Assembly: GCF_009762775.1 (NCBI RefSeq)
Contig: NZ_CP046401.1
Span: 4,612,001 to 4,676,000 of the forward strand
Direction of reading: 5' to 3'
Length of the DNA: 64,000 nt
Source: Maribellus comscasis
Lineage (GTDB): Bacteria; Bacteroidota; Bacteroidia; Bacteroidales; Prolixibacteraceae
In this document: positions 35,529 to 44,432 of the stretch, one piece after another
Layout: every line of letters begins with the position of its first letter
How positions within the stretch are numbered: the stretch's first letter is position 1
The notes under the pieces: generated by a model
Told to the model about the DNA's origin: nothing
Databases searched by the model: none
What the model saw: only the letters and a program-made list of their open reading frames with translations
Position numbers and translations under genes: made by a program

Positions 35529-36377
35529 ATGAATCTGGACTTGTCAAAATATATCTCCAATCCGATTATTGAAAAGATAGTAATTGCATTAATAATCCTG
35601 ATTGTTGGATTTATTATCATCCATGCCCTTACTTTTATTGTCAAAAAATTTCTTCCCCAAAAATGGTCCAGGCAACGCAAAATGATTGTAACGCGGTTTG
35701 TTGAGTATTCCGGTTATATTTTTCTTTTTTTTATTTTGATATCGGCATTAAACCTTAGCGATAAGCTCACAACAATTTTTGGTGCGGCCGGTGTAATTGG
35801 AATAATTATAGGATTTGCTTCGCAAACCAGTATAGGGAATATTATAAGTGGTTTTTTTCTTGTCTCTGAAAAATCGTTTGAATTGGGCGATGTAATAAAA
35901 ATAGGCGATAAAAGCGGAGTAGTTTACAGCATTGATTTACTTTCAATAAAAATTAAAACTTTTGATAATCTGTTGCTGCGAATTCCCAACCAAACAGTAA
36001 TAAGCAGCGAAGTTACCAATGTTACAAGGTTTCCTATTCGCCGGCTCGATTTTAATGTAAGTGTGGCTTACAAAGAAGATCTTCGAAAGGTAAAAACAGT
36101 TTTGGAACAGGTGGCCAAAAACAACCCTTTGAGTTTGGATGAACCTGAACCACTTATTGTTTTTAAAGATTTTGGCGACAGTGGAATAAATATTTTGCTT
36201 GGTATATGGTTTGAGAAGGCCAATTATCTGGCAGTAAAAAATTCTATTTTTCAGGAAATAAAAGAAGCTTTTGATGCCGAAGGTATTGAAATACCGTTCC
36301 CGCACCTGAGTTTATATACCGGAGAAGCAACAAAACCTTTTCCGCTGGTTGTTGAGGAGATTAAAAAAACAAAATAG
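35529..36377 (+). CDS. MscS-family mechanosensitive ion channel
   Basis: The 282-residue inner-membrane protein has about three transmembrane helices (15-40, 60-85, 90-125). The pore helix contains GAAGVIGIIIGFASQTSIGNI with the Gly/Ala pattern of MscS TM3, followed by SGFFLVSEKSFELGDVIKIG, the beta domain and the vestibule region DLLSIKIKTFDN. It opens under membrane tension to release solutes during osmotic downshock. It is directly coupled to DUF432. Confidence 0.93.
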   Translation: MNLDLSKYISNPIIEKIVIALIILIVGFIIIHALTFIVKKFLPQKWSRQRKMIVTRFVEYSGYIFLFFILISALNLSDKLTTIFGAAGVIGIIIGFASQTSIGNIISGFFLVSEKSFELGDVIKIGDKSGVVYSIDLLSIKIKTFDNLLLRIPNQTVISSEVTNVTRFPIRRLDFNVSVAYKEDLRKVKTVLEQVAKNNPLSLDEPEPLIVFKDFGDSGINILLGIWFEKANYLAVKNSIFQEIKEAFDAEGIEIPFPHLSLYTGEATKPFPLVVEEIKKTK

Positions 36378-36382
36378 TTCAC

Positions 36383-36417
36383 AAAAAAAGAGGCTGCAAT
36401 TGCAACCTCTTTTTTTT
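36383..36417. terminator. Bidirectional terminator between mscS and M3 peptidase
   Basis: The near-palindrome agaggctgcaattgcaacct, with one mismatched pair in the stem, is flanked by A7 on one side and T8 on the other. It can end transcription from both convergent genes. Confidence 0.85.
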
Positions 36418-36427
36418 AATTCTTTGT

Positions 36428-38548
36428 TTACATCAATCCTTTCTTTTTCAGATATGGCTCTATTGAAGGCTCTTTTCCTCTGAAATTAACATACACCTTC
36501 ATTCCTTCGTCGGAACCTGATTTAGCCAGCAGCTCACGGAACTTGGCTGCAACTTCAGGATTAAACAAATCACCTGTTTCTTTAAATGCGTAGAATGCGT
36601 CGGTGTCGAGTACTGCTGCCCAGTAATACACATAGTATCCTGCAGAATATCCGCCTGCAAAAATATGCGAGAAATAAGTGCTTCTGTAGCGCGGAATAAA
36701 TTCAGCAATTAAACCGATTTTATCCATGGATGCTTTTTCAAATACACGAACATCAGCAATATTTGCGTTTTCTGCTGTATGATAATCCAAATCCAAAAGC
36801 GAGGCAGCCACATATTCTCCGGTGATAAAACCCTGGTTAAATGTGCCGCTTTTCTGCAGTTTTTCGATTAACTCGTCCGGAATAGGCTCACCGGTTTGAT
36901 AATGTTTGGCGTATACTTTCATCACCTCCGGTTCGGCAGCCCAGTTTTCCATAATTTGTGAAGGAAGTTCAACAAAATCACGTGGCACACTTCCGGCAGT
37001 TCTATCGTAAGGTCCATCGGTAAATAAACCGTGTAGGGCATGGCCGAATTCGTGGAACAGGGTTGAAACTTCATCAAAACTCAGCAAGGCAGGAGTATCA
37101 CCGGCGGGGCGTGTAAAGTTCATTACAATCGAGCCAATTCTTGGAATCCGTTTTCCATCTTTGGTATAAGAAGCCTGACGGAATCCGGTTGACCAGGCAC
37201 CAACTCTTTTCCCGTCGCGTGGATGGAAATCCATGTATAAAACGCCAAGCAAAGAGCCGTCAGCTTCCTGCACTTCGTATGCTTCTGCTTCTTCGTGGTA
37301 CGTTGGAAGATCATCTCGTTTTATGAATTTTAATCCATAAAGATTTTTGGCCACGTAAAAAATGCCATCTTTTGCATTTTGCAAACTGAAGTAGGGTTTT
37401 ATTTCGGCTTCGTCGAGATTGAATTTTTCTTTGCGCAGTTTTTCGTTGTAATACCACCAGTCCCAGGAAGCGAGTTTAAAGTCATTGCCTTCGCGATCGA
37501 TAATCGCCTGCATCTCTTTTACATCCTGTTTTGCCATATCCAGCGCCGGTTCCCAAAGTTTCATTAAAAAGTCATAAACAGCTTCGGGAGTTTTTGCCAT
37601 GTTGTTATCAATTACATAATCGGCGTAGCTATCAAAACCAAGTAATTCCGCTTTCTCGTCGCGTAGTTTTATAATTTTCTGGATTGCCTCTTTATTGTCG
37701 TTTTCATTGCCGTTGTCGCCACGCATAAAATAACCACTGTACAATTTTTCTCGCAAATCGCGATTTTCAGCATACTGCAAAAACGGAATCATACTTGGCT
37801 TGGCCAATGTGAAAACCCACTTGCCGTCTTCTCCTGATTTTTTTGCATCTTCTGCTGCGCGTGCGATAACATCGCCGGACAAGCCAGCCAGGTCAGCTTC
37901 ATTATCAATTACCAGTTTAAAATTTTTGTTGGTTTCAGCCAGCAAATTCTCTCCAAATTTTAGGCTCAAGCCGGAGAGTTCTGTATTTATCTTTTTCAAT
38001 TTTTCCTGATCTTCTGCCGAAAGATTTGCCCCGCTTCTTACAAAATCCTTGTAGTATTTCTCAGTAACGCGCAACTGTTCTGCATCCAAACCCAGATCGT
38101 TTCTTTTTTCATACACCGCTTTTACTTTTTTAAAAAGTTCGGGGTTCATCATTATATTATCCCGGTGTTGGGTTGTGAGCGGTGAGATTTCACGGGCCAC
38201 AGCCTGCATCTCTTCATTCGTATTTGCTGAATTTAGCGGACCAAAAACACCACTTACTTTGCTTAATAATTCCCCTGATTTATCCATTTCCAAAATGGTG
38301 TTTTTAAACGTAGGATCGGCTGTATTTGCAACAATTGCATCAATCTCAGCCTGTTGTTGCTGTATTCCCTCTTTTACAGCCGGGACATAATGTTCAACTT
38401 TAATTTCGTCAAACGGAGGCACTCCAAACGGGGTAGTCCACTCCTTAAAAAACGGATTCTCCATAGTAGTCGAATTTTCCTTTTTCTGACTTTGACACGA
38501 TACCAGCGCCAAGCCTAAGACAAAAATAACAAACAGCAGTTTTTTCAT
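36428..38548 (-). CDS. M3-family metallopeptidase (Dcp-like), lipoprotein
   Basis: The 706-residue protein has a signal peptide with lipobox ALVSC (Cys18 or 19), so it is probably anchored on the periplasmic side. The M3 zinc motif HEFGH is His499-Glu500-His503 in LFHEFGHALHGLF. Downstream marks include VELPSQIMENWAAEPEV and YSAGYYVYYWAAVLDTDAF. The family covers peptidyl-dipeptidase Dcp and oligopeptidase A; overall length and the Ser/Tyr-rich C-terminus fit Dcp, removing C-terminal dipeptides from oligopeptides. It is monocistronic and convergent with mscS. Confidence 0.93.
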   Translation of the reverse strand: MKKLLFVIFVLGLALVSCQSQKKENSTTMENPFFKEWTTPFGVPPFDEIKVEHYVPAVKEGIQQQQAEIDAIVANTADPTFKNTILEMDKSGELLSKVSGVFGPLNSANTNEEMQAVAREISPLTTQHRDNIMMNPELFKKVKAVYEKRNDLGLDAEQLRVTEKYYKDFVRSGANLSAEDQEKLKKINTELSGLSLKFGENLLAETNKNFKLVIDNEADLAGLSGDVIARAAEDAKKSGEDGKWVFTLAKPSMIPFLQYAENRDLREKLYSGYFMRGDNGNENDNKEAIQKIIKLRDEKAELLGFDSYADYVIDNNMAKTPEAVYDFLMKLWEPALDMAKQDVKEMQAIIDREGNDFKLASWDWWYYNEKLRKEKFNLDEAEIKPYFSLQNAKDGIFYVAKNLYGLKFIKRDDLPTYHEEAEAYEVQEADGSLLGVLYMDFHPRDGKRVGAWSTGFRQASYTKDGKRIPRIGSIVMNFTRPAGDTPALLSFDEVSTLFHEFGHALHGLFTDGPYDRTAGSVPRDFVELPSQIMENWAAEPEVMKVYAKHYQTGEPIPDELIEKLQKSGTFNQGFITGEYVAASLLDLDYHTAENANIADVRVFEKASMDKIGLIAEFIPRYRSTYFSHIFAGGYSAGYYVYYWAAVLDTDAFYAFKETGDLFNPEVAAKFRELLAKSGSDEGMKVYVNFRGKEPSIEPYLKKKGLM

Positions 38549-38749
38549 TTCGAATTATTTTAAATTAAATAGTTTCAACAGCAATTTAATAAGCACATTT
38601 TTTATGAAGTACGTTCTTATTCCCGATTCACCTATAGACATTGGTTAAAAAACAGGCGCGAAATATAATGAATTTTGGTTAAGAGAATTATGATTCTTGT
38701 ACATTAAACAAAAAACTAATCGGTAATAATAGAAACAGAAACAGGAATA

Positions 38750-38777
38750 GAATTCAAATTTCATTATATTTGAATTC
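38750..38777. promoter_or_regulatory. Inverted repeat GAATTCAAAT-N8-ATTTGAATTC, candidate operator
   Basis: Two perfect 10-base arms (38750-38759 and 38768-38777) separated by eight bases lie 23 bases upstream of the enolase-superfamily gene. The right arm overlaps the promoter-like TATATTTG (38765-38772). Such a symmetric site over a -7 box is what a dimeric repressor site looks like. No regulator gene adjoins it, and the DNA is AT-rich. Confidence 0.55.
38765..38772 (+). promoter_or_regulatory. Candidate -7 box of the acid-sugar operon
   Basis: TATATTTG matches TAnnTTTG exactly and lies 28 bases upstream of the start codon of the first operon gene. No TTTG is found at the -33 distance. A factor-dependent promoter would fit the overlapping inverted repeat. 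Confidence 0.45.
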
Positions 38778-38800
38778 AACGAATTAAACCAACTACCATT

Positions 38801-40207
38801 ATGAAAAAGCCTGACAACGAAAAAGCGTCTCCGGTTTCAAAATCGTCACGTAGAAATTTTTTGCAAAAATCAGTATTAGGCGGACTCGGAATTGCTTTTC
38901 TGGCAAAATCAAACAATGTAGCCGCTGATGTTGAATATACGACACAGAAAGTAAGCCGAACTTCAAATCCAACCGAATTAAAAATTACCGATTTAAGAGT
39001 CGCAAATACGACCGATGGACCAATCATAAAAATTTATACCAACCAGGATATTTACGGGCTGGGAGAAGTGCGTGACATCGCGGATCCTCGTTATGCCCTA
39101 ATGATAAAAAGCCGTATTCTGGGATTAAATCCCTGTAATGTTGAACAAATATTTAAAGCCATAAAACAATTTGGCGGTCACGGCCGGCAGGGAGGAGGTG
39201 TTTCCGGAATTGAAATGGCCTTGTGGGATTTGGCAGGGAAGGCATACGGAGTGCCTGCTTATCAGCTTTTGGGTGGGAAATATCGCGACAAAATCAGGAT
39301 TTATGCAGACACACCTTCATCAAAAGATCCTGAAGTTTATGCAAAAAGAATGAACTACCGAATGGAACAGGGATTCACATTTCTAAAAATGGATTTTGGA
39401 ATAGGCCTTATTAAAGATATTCCGGGGGCACTGATTGGTGAAAAATTTTGGAGCGGCCAGAGTGAATGGGATCAAAGTCGGCCTGGCAACTTAAGTAACA
39501 CCAAACATCCGTTTACCAGAATTCAGATTACCGATTTGGGGCTTGAGAAAATGGTGGAATATGTTCATACCGTTCGCGAAATAGTAGGTTATGAAATTCC
39601 ATTGTCTGCCGACCACTTTGGGCATTTTGACACAAATACAGCTATCCGCTTGGGCCAAGCTGTTGAGAAATACCAACTGGCCTGGCTTGAAGATATGGTT
39701 CCGTGGTTTTACACTGAAAAATGGAAGGAAATTACACAAGCTGTCAATACCCCCACTTTAACCGGGGAGGATATTTTTGGAAAAGAGGCTTTTATAAAAT
39801 TGTGCGATGAACATGCTGTTGATATGGTTCATCCTGATTTGGCTTCCGCCGGTGGTCTTCTGGAAACCAAAAAAATTGGCGATTATGCCGAGGAGAAAGG
39901 AATTGCAATGGCGATGCATTTTGCAGGAACACCGGTTTCGTTTATGGCAAATATACATTGTGCAGCCGCTACGCAAAATTTTGTCGCTCTTGAACACCAC
40001 GACGTGGATACACCATATTGGGAAGATTATGTTGTTTGTGATAAACCCATTTTGCAAAATGGCTTTGTGGGCGTTCCTGAAACACCCGGTTTGGGAATTG
40101 ATTTAAATGAAGAAGTAGTTAAAGAACATTTAAAAAAAGGAGAAAAGCTATTTGCCCCAACCGATGAATGGAACCAGAGAAATTCCTGGGACCGTCAATG
40201 GAGCTAA
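38801..40207 (+). CDS. Tat-exported enolase-superfamily enzyme (MR/MLE type)
   Basis: The 468-residue protein begins with a twin-arginine signal (SSRRNFLQKSVLGGLGIAFL), so it is exported folded. The mature part has an MR/MLE N-terminal capping domain and barrel. Metal ligands are Asp271 in LSADHFG, Glu297 in WLEDMVPW and Glu323 in TGEDIFG. The likely bases are Lys196 in FLKMDFG and His373 in MAMHFAG. Superfamily members dehydrate or epimerise acid sugars and related carboxylates. The next genes, a BASS transporter and an RraA-like aldolase-type protein, fit a dehydrate-then-cleave path for a sugar acid, but substrate is not set by sequence. Confidence 0.9.
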   Translation: MKKPDNEKASPVSKSSRRNFLQKSVLGGLGIAFLAKSNNVAADVEYTTQKVSRTSNPTELKITDLRVANTTDGPIIKIYTNQDIYGLGEVRDIADPRYALMIKSRILGLNPCNVEQIFKAIKQFGGHGRQGGGVSGIEMALWDLAGKAYGVPAYQLLGGKYRDKIRIYADTPSSKDPEVYAKRMNYRMEQGFTFLKMDFGIGLIKDIPGALIGEKFWSGQSEWDQSRPGNLSNTKHPFTRIQITDLGLEKMVEYVHTVREIVGYEIPLSADHFGHFDTNTAIRLGQAVEKYQLAWLEDMVPWFYTEKWKEITQAVNTPTLTGEDIFGKEAFIKLCDEHAVDMVHPDLASAGGLLETKKIGDYAEEKGIAMAMHFAGTPVSFMANIHCAAATQNFVALEHHDVDTPYWEDYVVCDKPILQNGFVGVPETPGLGIDLNEEVVKEHLKKGEKLFAPTDEWNQRNSWDRQWS

Positions 40208-40243
40208 TCAAAAAATATTGACCATAAACCTAAACTTAATTTT

Positions 40244-41548
40244 GTGAAAAAAAATAGATTCTACTATTACCTGCTTACTTTAGCATGCCTATTTTTTGTT
40301 TTATTTATCTTTCTTTCAATTGCGGGGAAACAAGAATACAAGGGGCCTGCGCTTATTTTAGGATTTATAACACTGGCAATTGCTGTACGCGGTTTTCCGA
40401 CATTTAAAGGTTTTTCTTATTCACTTTGGATTTTTACGGCAGTTACAGTTTCCATGTACTACCCAAAATACTTCCTCGCAGCCGGGAGTTTTGAGTTTAA
40501 GCTTCTGATTGTTCCTTTGTTGCAAATCATCATGTTTGGAATGGGGTCTCAAATGAGCTTGTCCGATTTTGCCGGCGTAATTAAAATGCCTAAAGGGGTA
40601 ATAGCAGGTGTAATTTGCCAGTTTACTCTCATGCCACTAATGGGAATAACAATTGCAAGCATGTTTAATTTTCCGCCTGAAATTGCAGCCGGTATTGTTC
40701 TGGTAGGTTCATCACCCAGTGGGCTGGCATCAAATGTAATGTCATTTATTGCCAAAGCAAATCTGGCACTTTCGGTCACTTTAACAGCATTTGCAACCCT
40801 GTTGTCGCCACTTTTAACTCCGTTTTTGATGAAAACACTGGCCGGACAATTTATTGAAGTTGATTTTTGGAGTATGATGCTTGATATTTTTAATATGGTT
40901 ATTTTACCAATTATCGCCGGCCTCATTTTTAATATTTTTTCTATTAGTAAGGTGTCTTTTAAAGGAAGGATAACTCAGCTAATCAGTTATTTACTTATTA
41001 TTGTTTTGAAAAATTTTATTGCTTTTCAAACTTCTGATATATCATTCATTTTTTTCTTAAAAGGAATTGGAACTGACATATTCTGGTTTATGTTGTTGCC
41101 TTACCTGGGAACATTTGTTTTTAAGTATTTTGCCAAAGGAAACAAAGAGTGGTTAAACAAGGCACTGGCATTTATCTCTATGCTTGGAATCGGAATTATA
41201 ATAACCATTATTACTGCTGCCGGACGCGACAGTTTGCTTGAAGTAGGCCTGCTGCTGATACTTGCTTGCTTTATACACAATATGTTTGGGTATGGTTTGG
41301 GATACACCATTGCCCGTTTTGTATTGAGAATGAATGAGCAGGATTGCCGAACCATAGCTTTGGAAGTAGGTATGCAAAACGGTGGGTTGGCATCGGGGCT
41401 GGCACTGCAAATGGGAAAAGTTGCTACAGTAGGATTGGCACCGGCAGTTTTTGGACCAATGATGAATATTACCGGTTCATCACTGGCTACCTGGTGGAGA
41501 AATAAAAAAACCGGGATTCAAAAAAATAATCATCAAAAAAACAAATAA
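40244..41548 (+). CDS. BASS-family (bile acid:sodium symporter) transporter
   Basis: The 434-residue inner-membrane protein has about ten or more transmembrane helices. It starts from GTG. Family text includes FGMGSQMSLSDFAGVIKMPKG, the discontinuous-helix motif VGSSPSGLASNVMSFIAKANLALSVTL and the second crossing motif EVGMQNGGLASGLALQM. BASS transporters carry organic acids with Na+. In this operon it probably imports the carboxylate made or used by the flanking exported enzymes. It is 36 bases after the enolase-superfamily gene and 14 before the RraA-like gene. Confidence 0.9.
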   Translation: MKKNRFYYYLLTLACLFFVLFIFLSIAGKQEYKGPALILGFITLAIAVRGFPTFKGFSYSLWIFTAVTVSMYYPKYFLAAGSFEFKLLIVPLLQIIMFGMGSQMSLSDFAGVIKMPKGVIAGVICQFTLMPLMGITIASMFNFPPEIAAGIVLVGSSPSGLASNVMSFIAKANLALSVTLTAFATLLSPLLTPFLMKTLAGQFIEVDFWSMMLDIFNMVILPIIAGLIFNIFSISKVSFKGRITQLISYLLIIVLKNFIAFQTSDISFIFFLKGIGTDIFWFMLLPYLGTFVFKYFAKGNKEWLNKALAFISMLGIGIIITIITAAGRDSLLEVGLLLILACFIHNMFGYGLGYTIARFVLRMNEQDCRTIALEVGMQNGGLASGLALQMGKVATVGLAPAVFGPMMNITGSSLATWWRNKKTGIQKNNHQKNK

Positions 41549-41562
41549 CAAACAGATAAAAA

Positions 41563-42486
41563 ATGAAAAGACTTATTCTGATTATTACAACAATTACCTG
41601 CTTTTCCGGAATGTTATTTTCACAGATAGAGCCTACGGTTGAAATGATGAAATTTTATACACCGGAATGGAACGGCGAACGGGATGCCGGTGGTCGCCCA
41701 ATAGTTCCTGATGAATTACTTGACCGCCTGATAAATTTATCGATTGAGGAAGCCTGGGGGGTACTTCGTGGCGAAGGGTATCACAGTCAGTTTGAAAGTG
41801 GTTGGGAAATGATTCATACCAACCAGCCTTTTGTGGGAAGAGCACTTACGGTTCAATACATGCCGACACGGCCGGATATTAACAAACAAATTATGGATTT
41901 GGGAAAAGAACAGGGGCGAATCGGCGCTTCAAATTCCTGGCCCATCGACATGCTAAAAGAGCGAGATGTATATGTGGCCGACGGATTTGGAAAGGTTTTT
42001 AACGGTACATTAATAGGTGATAACCTGGGGAATTCCATTTATGCAAAATCAAAAACCGGAGTGGTCTTCGACGCCGGTGCTCGCGATTTGGAAGGCCTTT
42101 CAAAAATTGAAGGTTTTAATGCTTTTGTCCGGGGTTTCGATCCTACATTTATTATGGAAATGATGGTTACAGAGATAAATTCCCCTATTCGGGTAGGACA
42201 GGCAACAGTCGTTCCCGGTGATGTGGTTCTGGCCAAACGCGAAGGAGTAATTTTTATTCCGGCTCATCTGGTTCAGAAAGTCGTTATTACAGGAGAGTTT
42301 ATTGCATTACGCGACCAATTTGGACATGAAATGCTCAGAAAAGGAGTTTATACTCCCGGGCAAATAGATACACAATGGACTGAAGAAATAAAAAGCGCTT
42401 TTATCAAATGGCTCGACGAGAATGAAGACAGTTTGCCTATGTCGCGTGAAGAACTGGACGAGTATATGAAAAACAGAACGTGGTAG
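41563..42486 (+). CDS. Exported RraA/HMG-aldolase-like protein
   Basis: The 307-residue protein starts with a signal peptide ending at LFSQIE. The RraA-fold core is clear: FVGRALTVQYMPTRPD, YVADGFGKVFNGTLIGDNLGN, KTGVVFDAGARDLEGLSK with the metal/substrate Arg-Asp pair, and VVPGDVVLAKREGVIFIPAHL. Related proteins are 4-hydroxy-4-methyl-2-oxoglutarate aldolases/oxaloacetate decarboxylases. An N-terminal extension of about 60 residues and a C-terminal helical tail lengthen it beyond the usual 160-230. The signal peptide is unusual for the family and matches the exported enolase-superfamily protein in the same operon. Confidence 0.85.
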   Translation: MKRLILIITTITCFSGMLFSQIEPTVEMMKFYTPEWNGERDAGGRPIVPDELLDRLINLSIEEAWGVLRGEGYHSQFESGWEMIHTNQPFVGRALTVQYMPTRPDINKQIMDLGKEQGRIGASNSWPIDMLKERDVYVADGFGKVFNGTLIGDNLGNSIYAKSKTGVVFDAGARDLEGLSKIEGFNAFVRGFDPTFIMEMMVTEINSPIRVGQATVVPGDVVLAKREGVIFIPAHLVQKVVITGEFIALRDQFGHEMLRKGVYTPGQIDTQWTEEIKSAFIKWLDENEDSLPMSREELDEYMKNRTW

Positions 42487-42643
42487 CCGTTCCAGCTCAT
42501 TTTTTCTGCAAAAAGCAAATCTCCAAACAATTTTACGGAAGCCAATTCCTCTTTTGGAATAATTCTTAATTTTGAAGATTGTAAGATAACTTTTAGTTGG
42601 ATTTAATTTTCGGAAAAAACTAAAAGCTTTGTTTTTTTAACTT

Positions 42644-43228
42644 ATGCAAATAAACGGAATAGATGAAAAAGTTCTTGTTGCGCGAATGATCTCGGGCGAT
42701 AAAACTGCTTTCGAACTACTATTCCGGTTCTATTATCCTGGATTGATAGTTTTTGCTTCACAAATTGTTTTAAGTACCTCGGAAGCAGAAGAAATTGTGC
42801 AGGATTTTTTTGTAAGGCTATGGGAAAAGAGAAGCAATATTTCAAATAACTACTCCTTAAAAAACTATTTGTTTGCTTCCGTTAAAAATAGTTCTTTTAA
42901 TTATCTGAAAAAGGAAAAAATTAAAGAAAATGTGATTGCAGATTTGAAGCAAGTTGTCAAAGAACATTTTCTTTATGAGGCTGATATTTATATCAATTCA
43001 GAACTTCAATCGGAGTTAAAACGAGCATTCGAAAAACTGTCTCCCAGAACCCGTGAAGTTTTTAGTCTTAGTCGCCTTGGTGGGTTAAAAAATGATGAAA
43101 TAGCCCAAAAGCTTGGCTTGTCGAAAAGAACAGTAGAGACACAAATCTCAAATGCATTAAAAATCCTGAGGCTGGAGTTAAAGGATTACCTGACTTTACT
43201 GCTGTTATTTGAGCTTTTAAATCTATAA
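42644..43228 (+). CDS. ECF sigma factor of the beta-glucan-type SusCD locus
   Basis: The 194-residue protein has region 2 (about 20-90: LFRFYYPGLIVFASQIVL, AEEIVQDFFVRLWEKRSNI) and region 4 (about 125-180: LSPRTREVFSLSRLGGL, NDEIAQKLGLSKRTVETQI). The sequence style is the Bacteroidota ECF group that works with a FecR anti-sigma and an STN-bearing SusC, exactly the next two genes. It should activate the SusC/SusD/GH16 genes when the outer-membrane receptor senses its glycan. Confidence 0.94.
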   Translation: MQINGIDEKVLVARMISGDKTAFELLFRFYYPGLIVFASQIVLSTSEAEEIVQDFFVRLWEKRSNISNNYSLKNYLFASVKNSSFNYLKKEKIKENVIADLKQVVKEHFLYEADIYINSELQSELKRAFEKLSPRTREVFSLSRLGGLKNDEIAQKLGLSKRTVETQISNALKILRLELKDYLTLLLLFELLNL

Positions 43229-43309
43229 TTTTAAAAAATCGATTTTTATATACGTGTACCTTTGATTCCAATTGTACTTATTATAAATAGGAATTTTTTA
43301 TAGACACAA

Positions 43310-44317
43310 ATGCAGCAGGATTACAAAGAAAATGCAGCTCAAAAGAAGTTTGAAGAATTTCTGGAATACCGGAAAGATTTATCTGAATTTGATAAGCGAG
43401 TTGAAGCAGGGGCAATTATTCAGCAAATAGAAACTGTAGATATTGATAAGGGATTTGAAAAAATTCAACACAGGATTGATAACAAGGACAAATCAGTTAA
43501 TTTAATAAATTACTTCATCAGAGTTGCGGCAATTTTGTCCATTCCCTTATTGATGATAACTATCTGGAGTTTATTTTTACAAAACAAGACTTATACAAAT
43601 CATACCGATTTTTCCTGGCAGGAATTAAGCAGTCCTGTCGGAATGCGGTCACAAATTATACTTCCTGATGGGACAAAATTGTGGCTTAATTCGCAAAGTA
43701 CGATCCGTTACCGTATTCCTTTTGTAAATGAAAGCAGAATTGTTGAATTAAAAGGTGAAGCATTTTTGAATGTGATGCCGGATGAAGAAATACCTTTTTT
43801 GGTTAAAGCTGGCACTACGCAGGTAGAAGTCGTAGGGACCGAGTTTAATGTAAAAGCTTATCCTGAAGAAGAAAATATAGAAGTTGCTCTGCTTGAAGGG
43901 AAAGTAAAGTTTGCTGCAATAAATGAAAATCAGCAAAAATATCTGGAGCTAAGCCCTGGAGACTATATGGTTTTTAATAAAAGTGAGGGACAGGCAAAAC
44001 GGATTAAAACCGATGTTGAAAAATATGCCGCCTGGCGCAAAAATGTTTTAATTCTTGACGAAACTCCGATAGAAGAAGTTGCTGTGCTATTGCAGAGATG
44101 GTACGGAGTGAAAGTAGTAATTCAGGATGAAGAACTAAAAAAGTACAAGTTTACAACTACTTTTGAAAACGAATCGCTTTTTAGAGTGCTTGAATTGCTG
44201 GAACTTAGCTCGCCCGATATAAAAGTAAAATATACCCCCGGGAAAGTAAACGACCAATTTGAAAAAACAAATCAGTCTACAGTGCTTATAACTTTAAAAA
44301 CTAAAACGCCTATGTGA
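43310..44317 (+). CDS. FecR-family anti-sigma factor
   Basis: The 335-residue protein has a cytosolic N-terminus (about 1-65), one transmembrane helix (about 67-88, FIRVAAILSIPLLMITIWSL), a periplasmic FecR domain (about 100-200: GMRSQIILPDGTKLWLNSQS, VELKGEAFLNVMPDEEIPF, VEVVGTEFNVKAYPEEENIEV) and a C-terminal DUF4974-type STN-interacting part (ILDETPIEEVAVLLQRWYG). It holds the upstream sigma factor until the receptor's STN domain signals. Position between sigma and SusC is canonical. Confidence 0.93.
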   Translation: MQQDYKENAAQKKFEEFLEYRKDLSEFDKRVEAGAIIQQIETVDIDKGFEKIQHRIDNKDKSVNLINYFIRVAAILSIPLLMITIWSLFLQNKTYTNHTDFSWQELSSPVGMRSQIILPDGTKLWLNSQSTIRYRIPFVNESRIVELKGEAFLNVMPDEEIPFLVKAGTTQVEVVGTEFNVKAYPEEENIEVALLEGKVKFAAINENQQKYLELSPGDYMVFNKSEGQAKRIKTDVEKYAAWRKNVLILDETPIEEVAVLLQRWYGVKVVIQDEELKKYKFTTTFENESLFRVLELLELSSPDIKVKYTPGKVNDQFEKTNQSTVLITLKTKTPM

Positions 44318-44346
44318 AAATAAAGCTGTAAAACTTCTGAAAATTT

Positions 44347-44375
44347 AAGAGGAAGTGCGCCAACACTCCCTCTTT
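44347..44375 (+). terminator. Hairpin between the FecR and SusC genes
   Basis: An 11-bp stem with one mismatch (aagaggaagtg with cactccctctt) and a six-base loop is followed by only TAACTT, not a long T run. It may be a partial terminator, or an RNA-processing or stability element separating regulator from receptor expression. Confidence 0.45.
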
Positions 44376-44432
44376 AACTTAAAACCAAAGAAATTTGGTC
44401 CTAAATAATTTAATAAATAAACATTCAAATTT

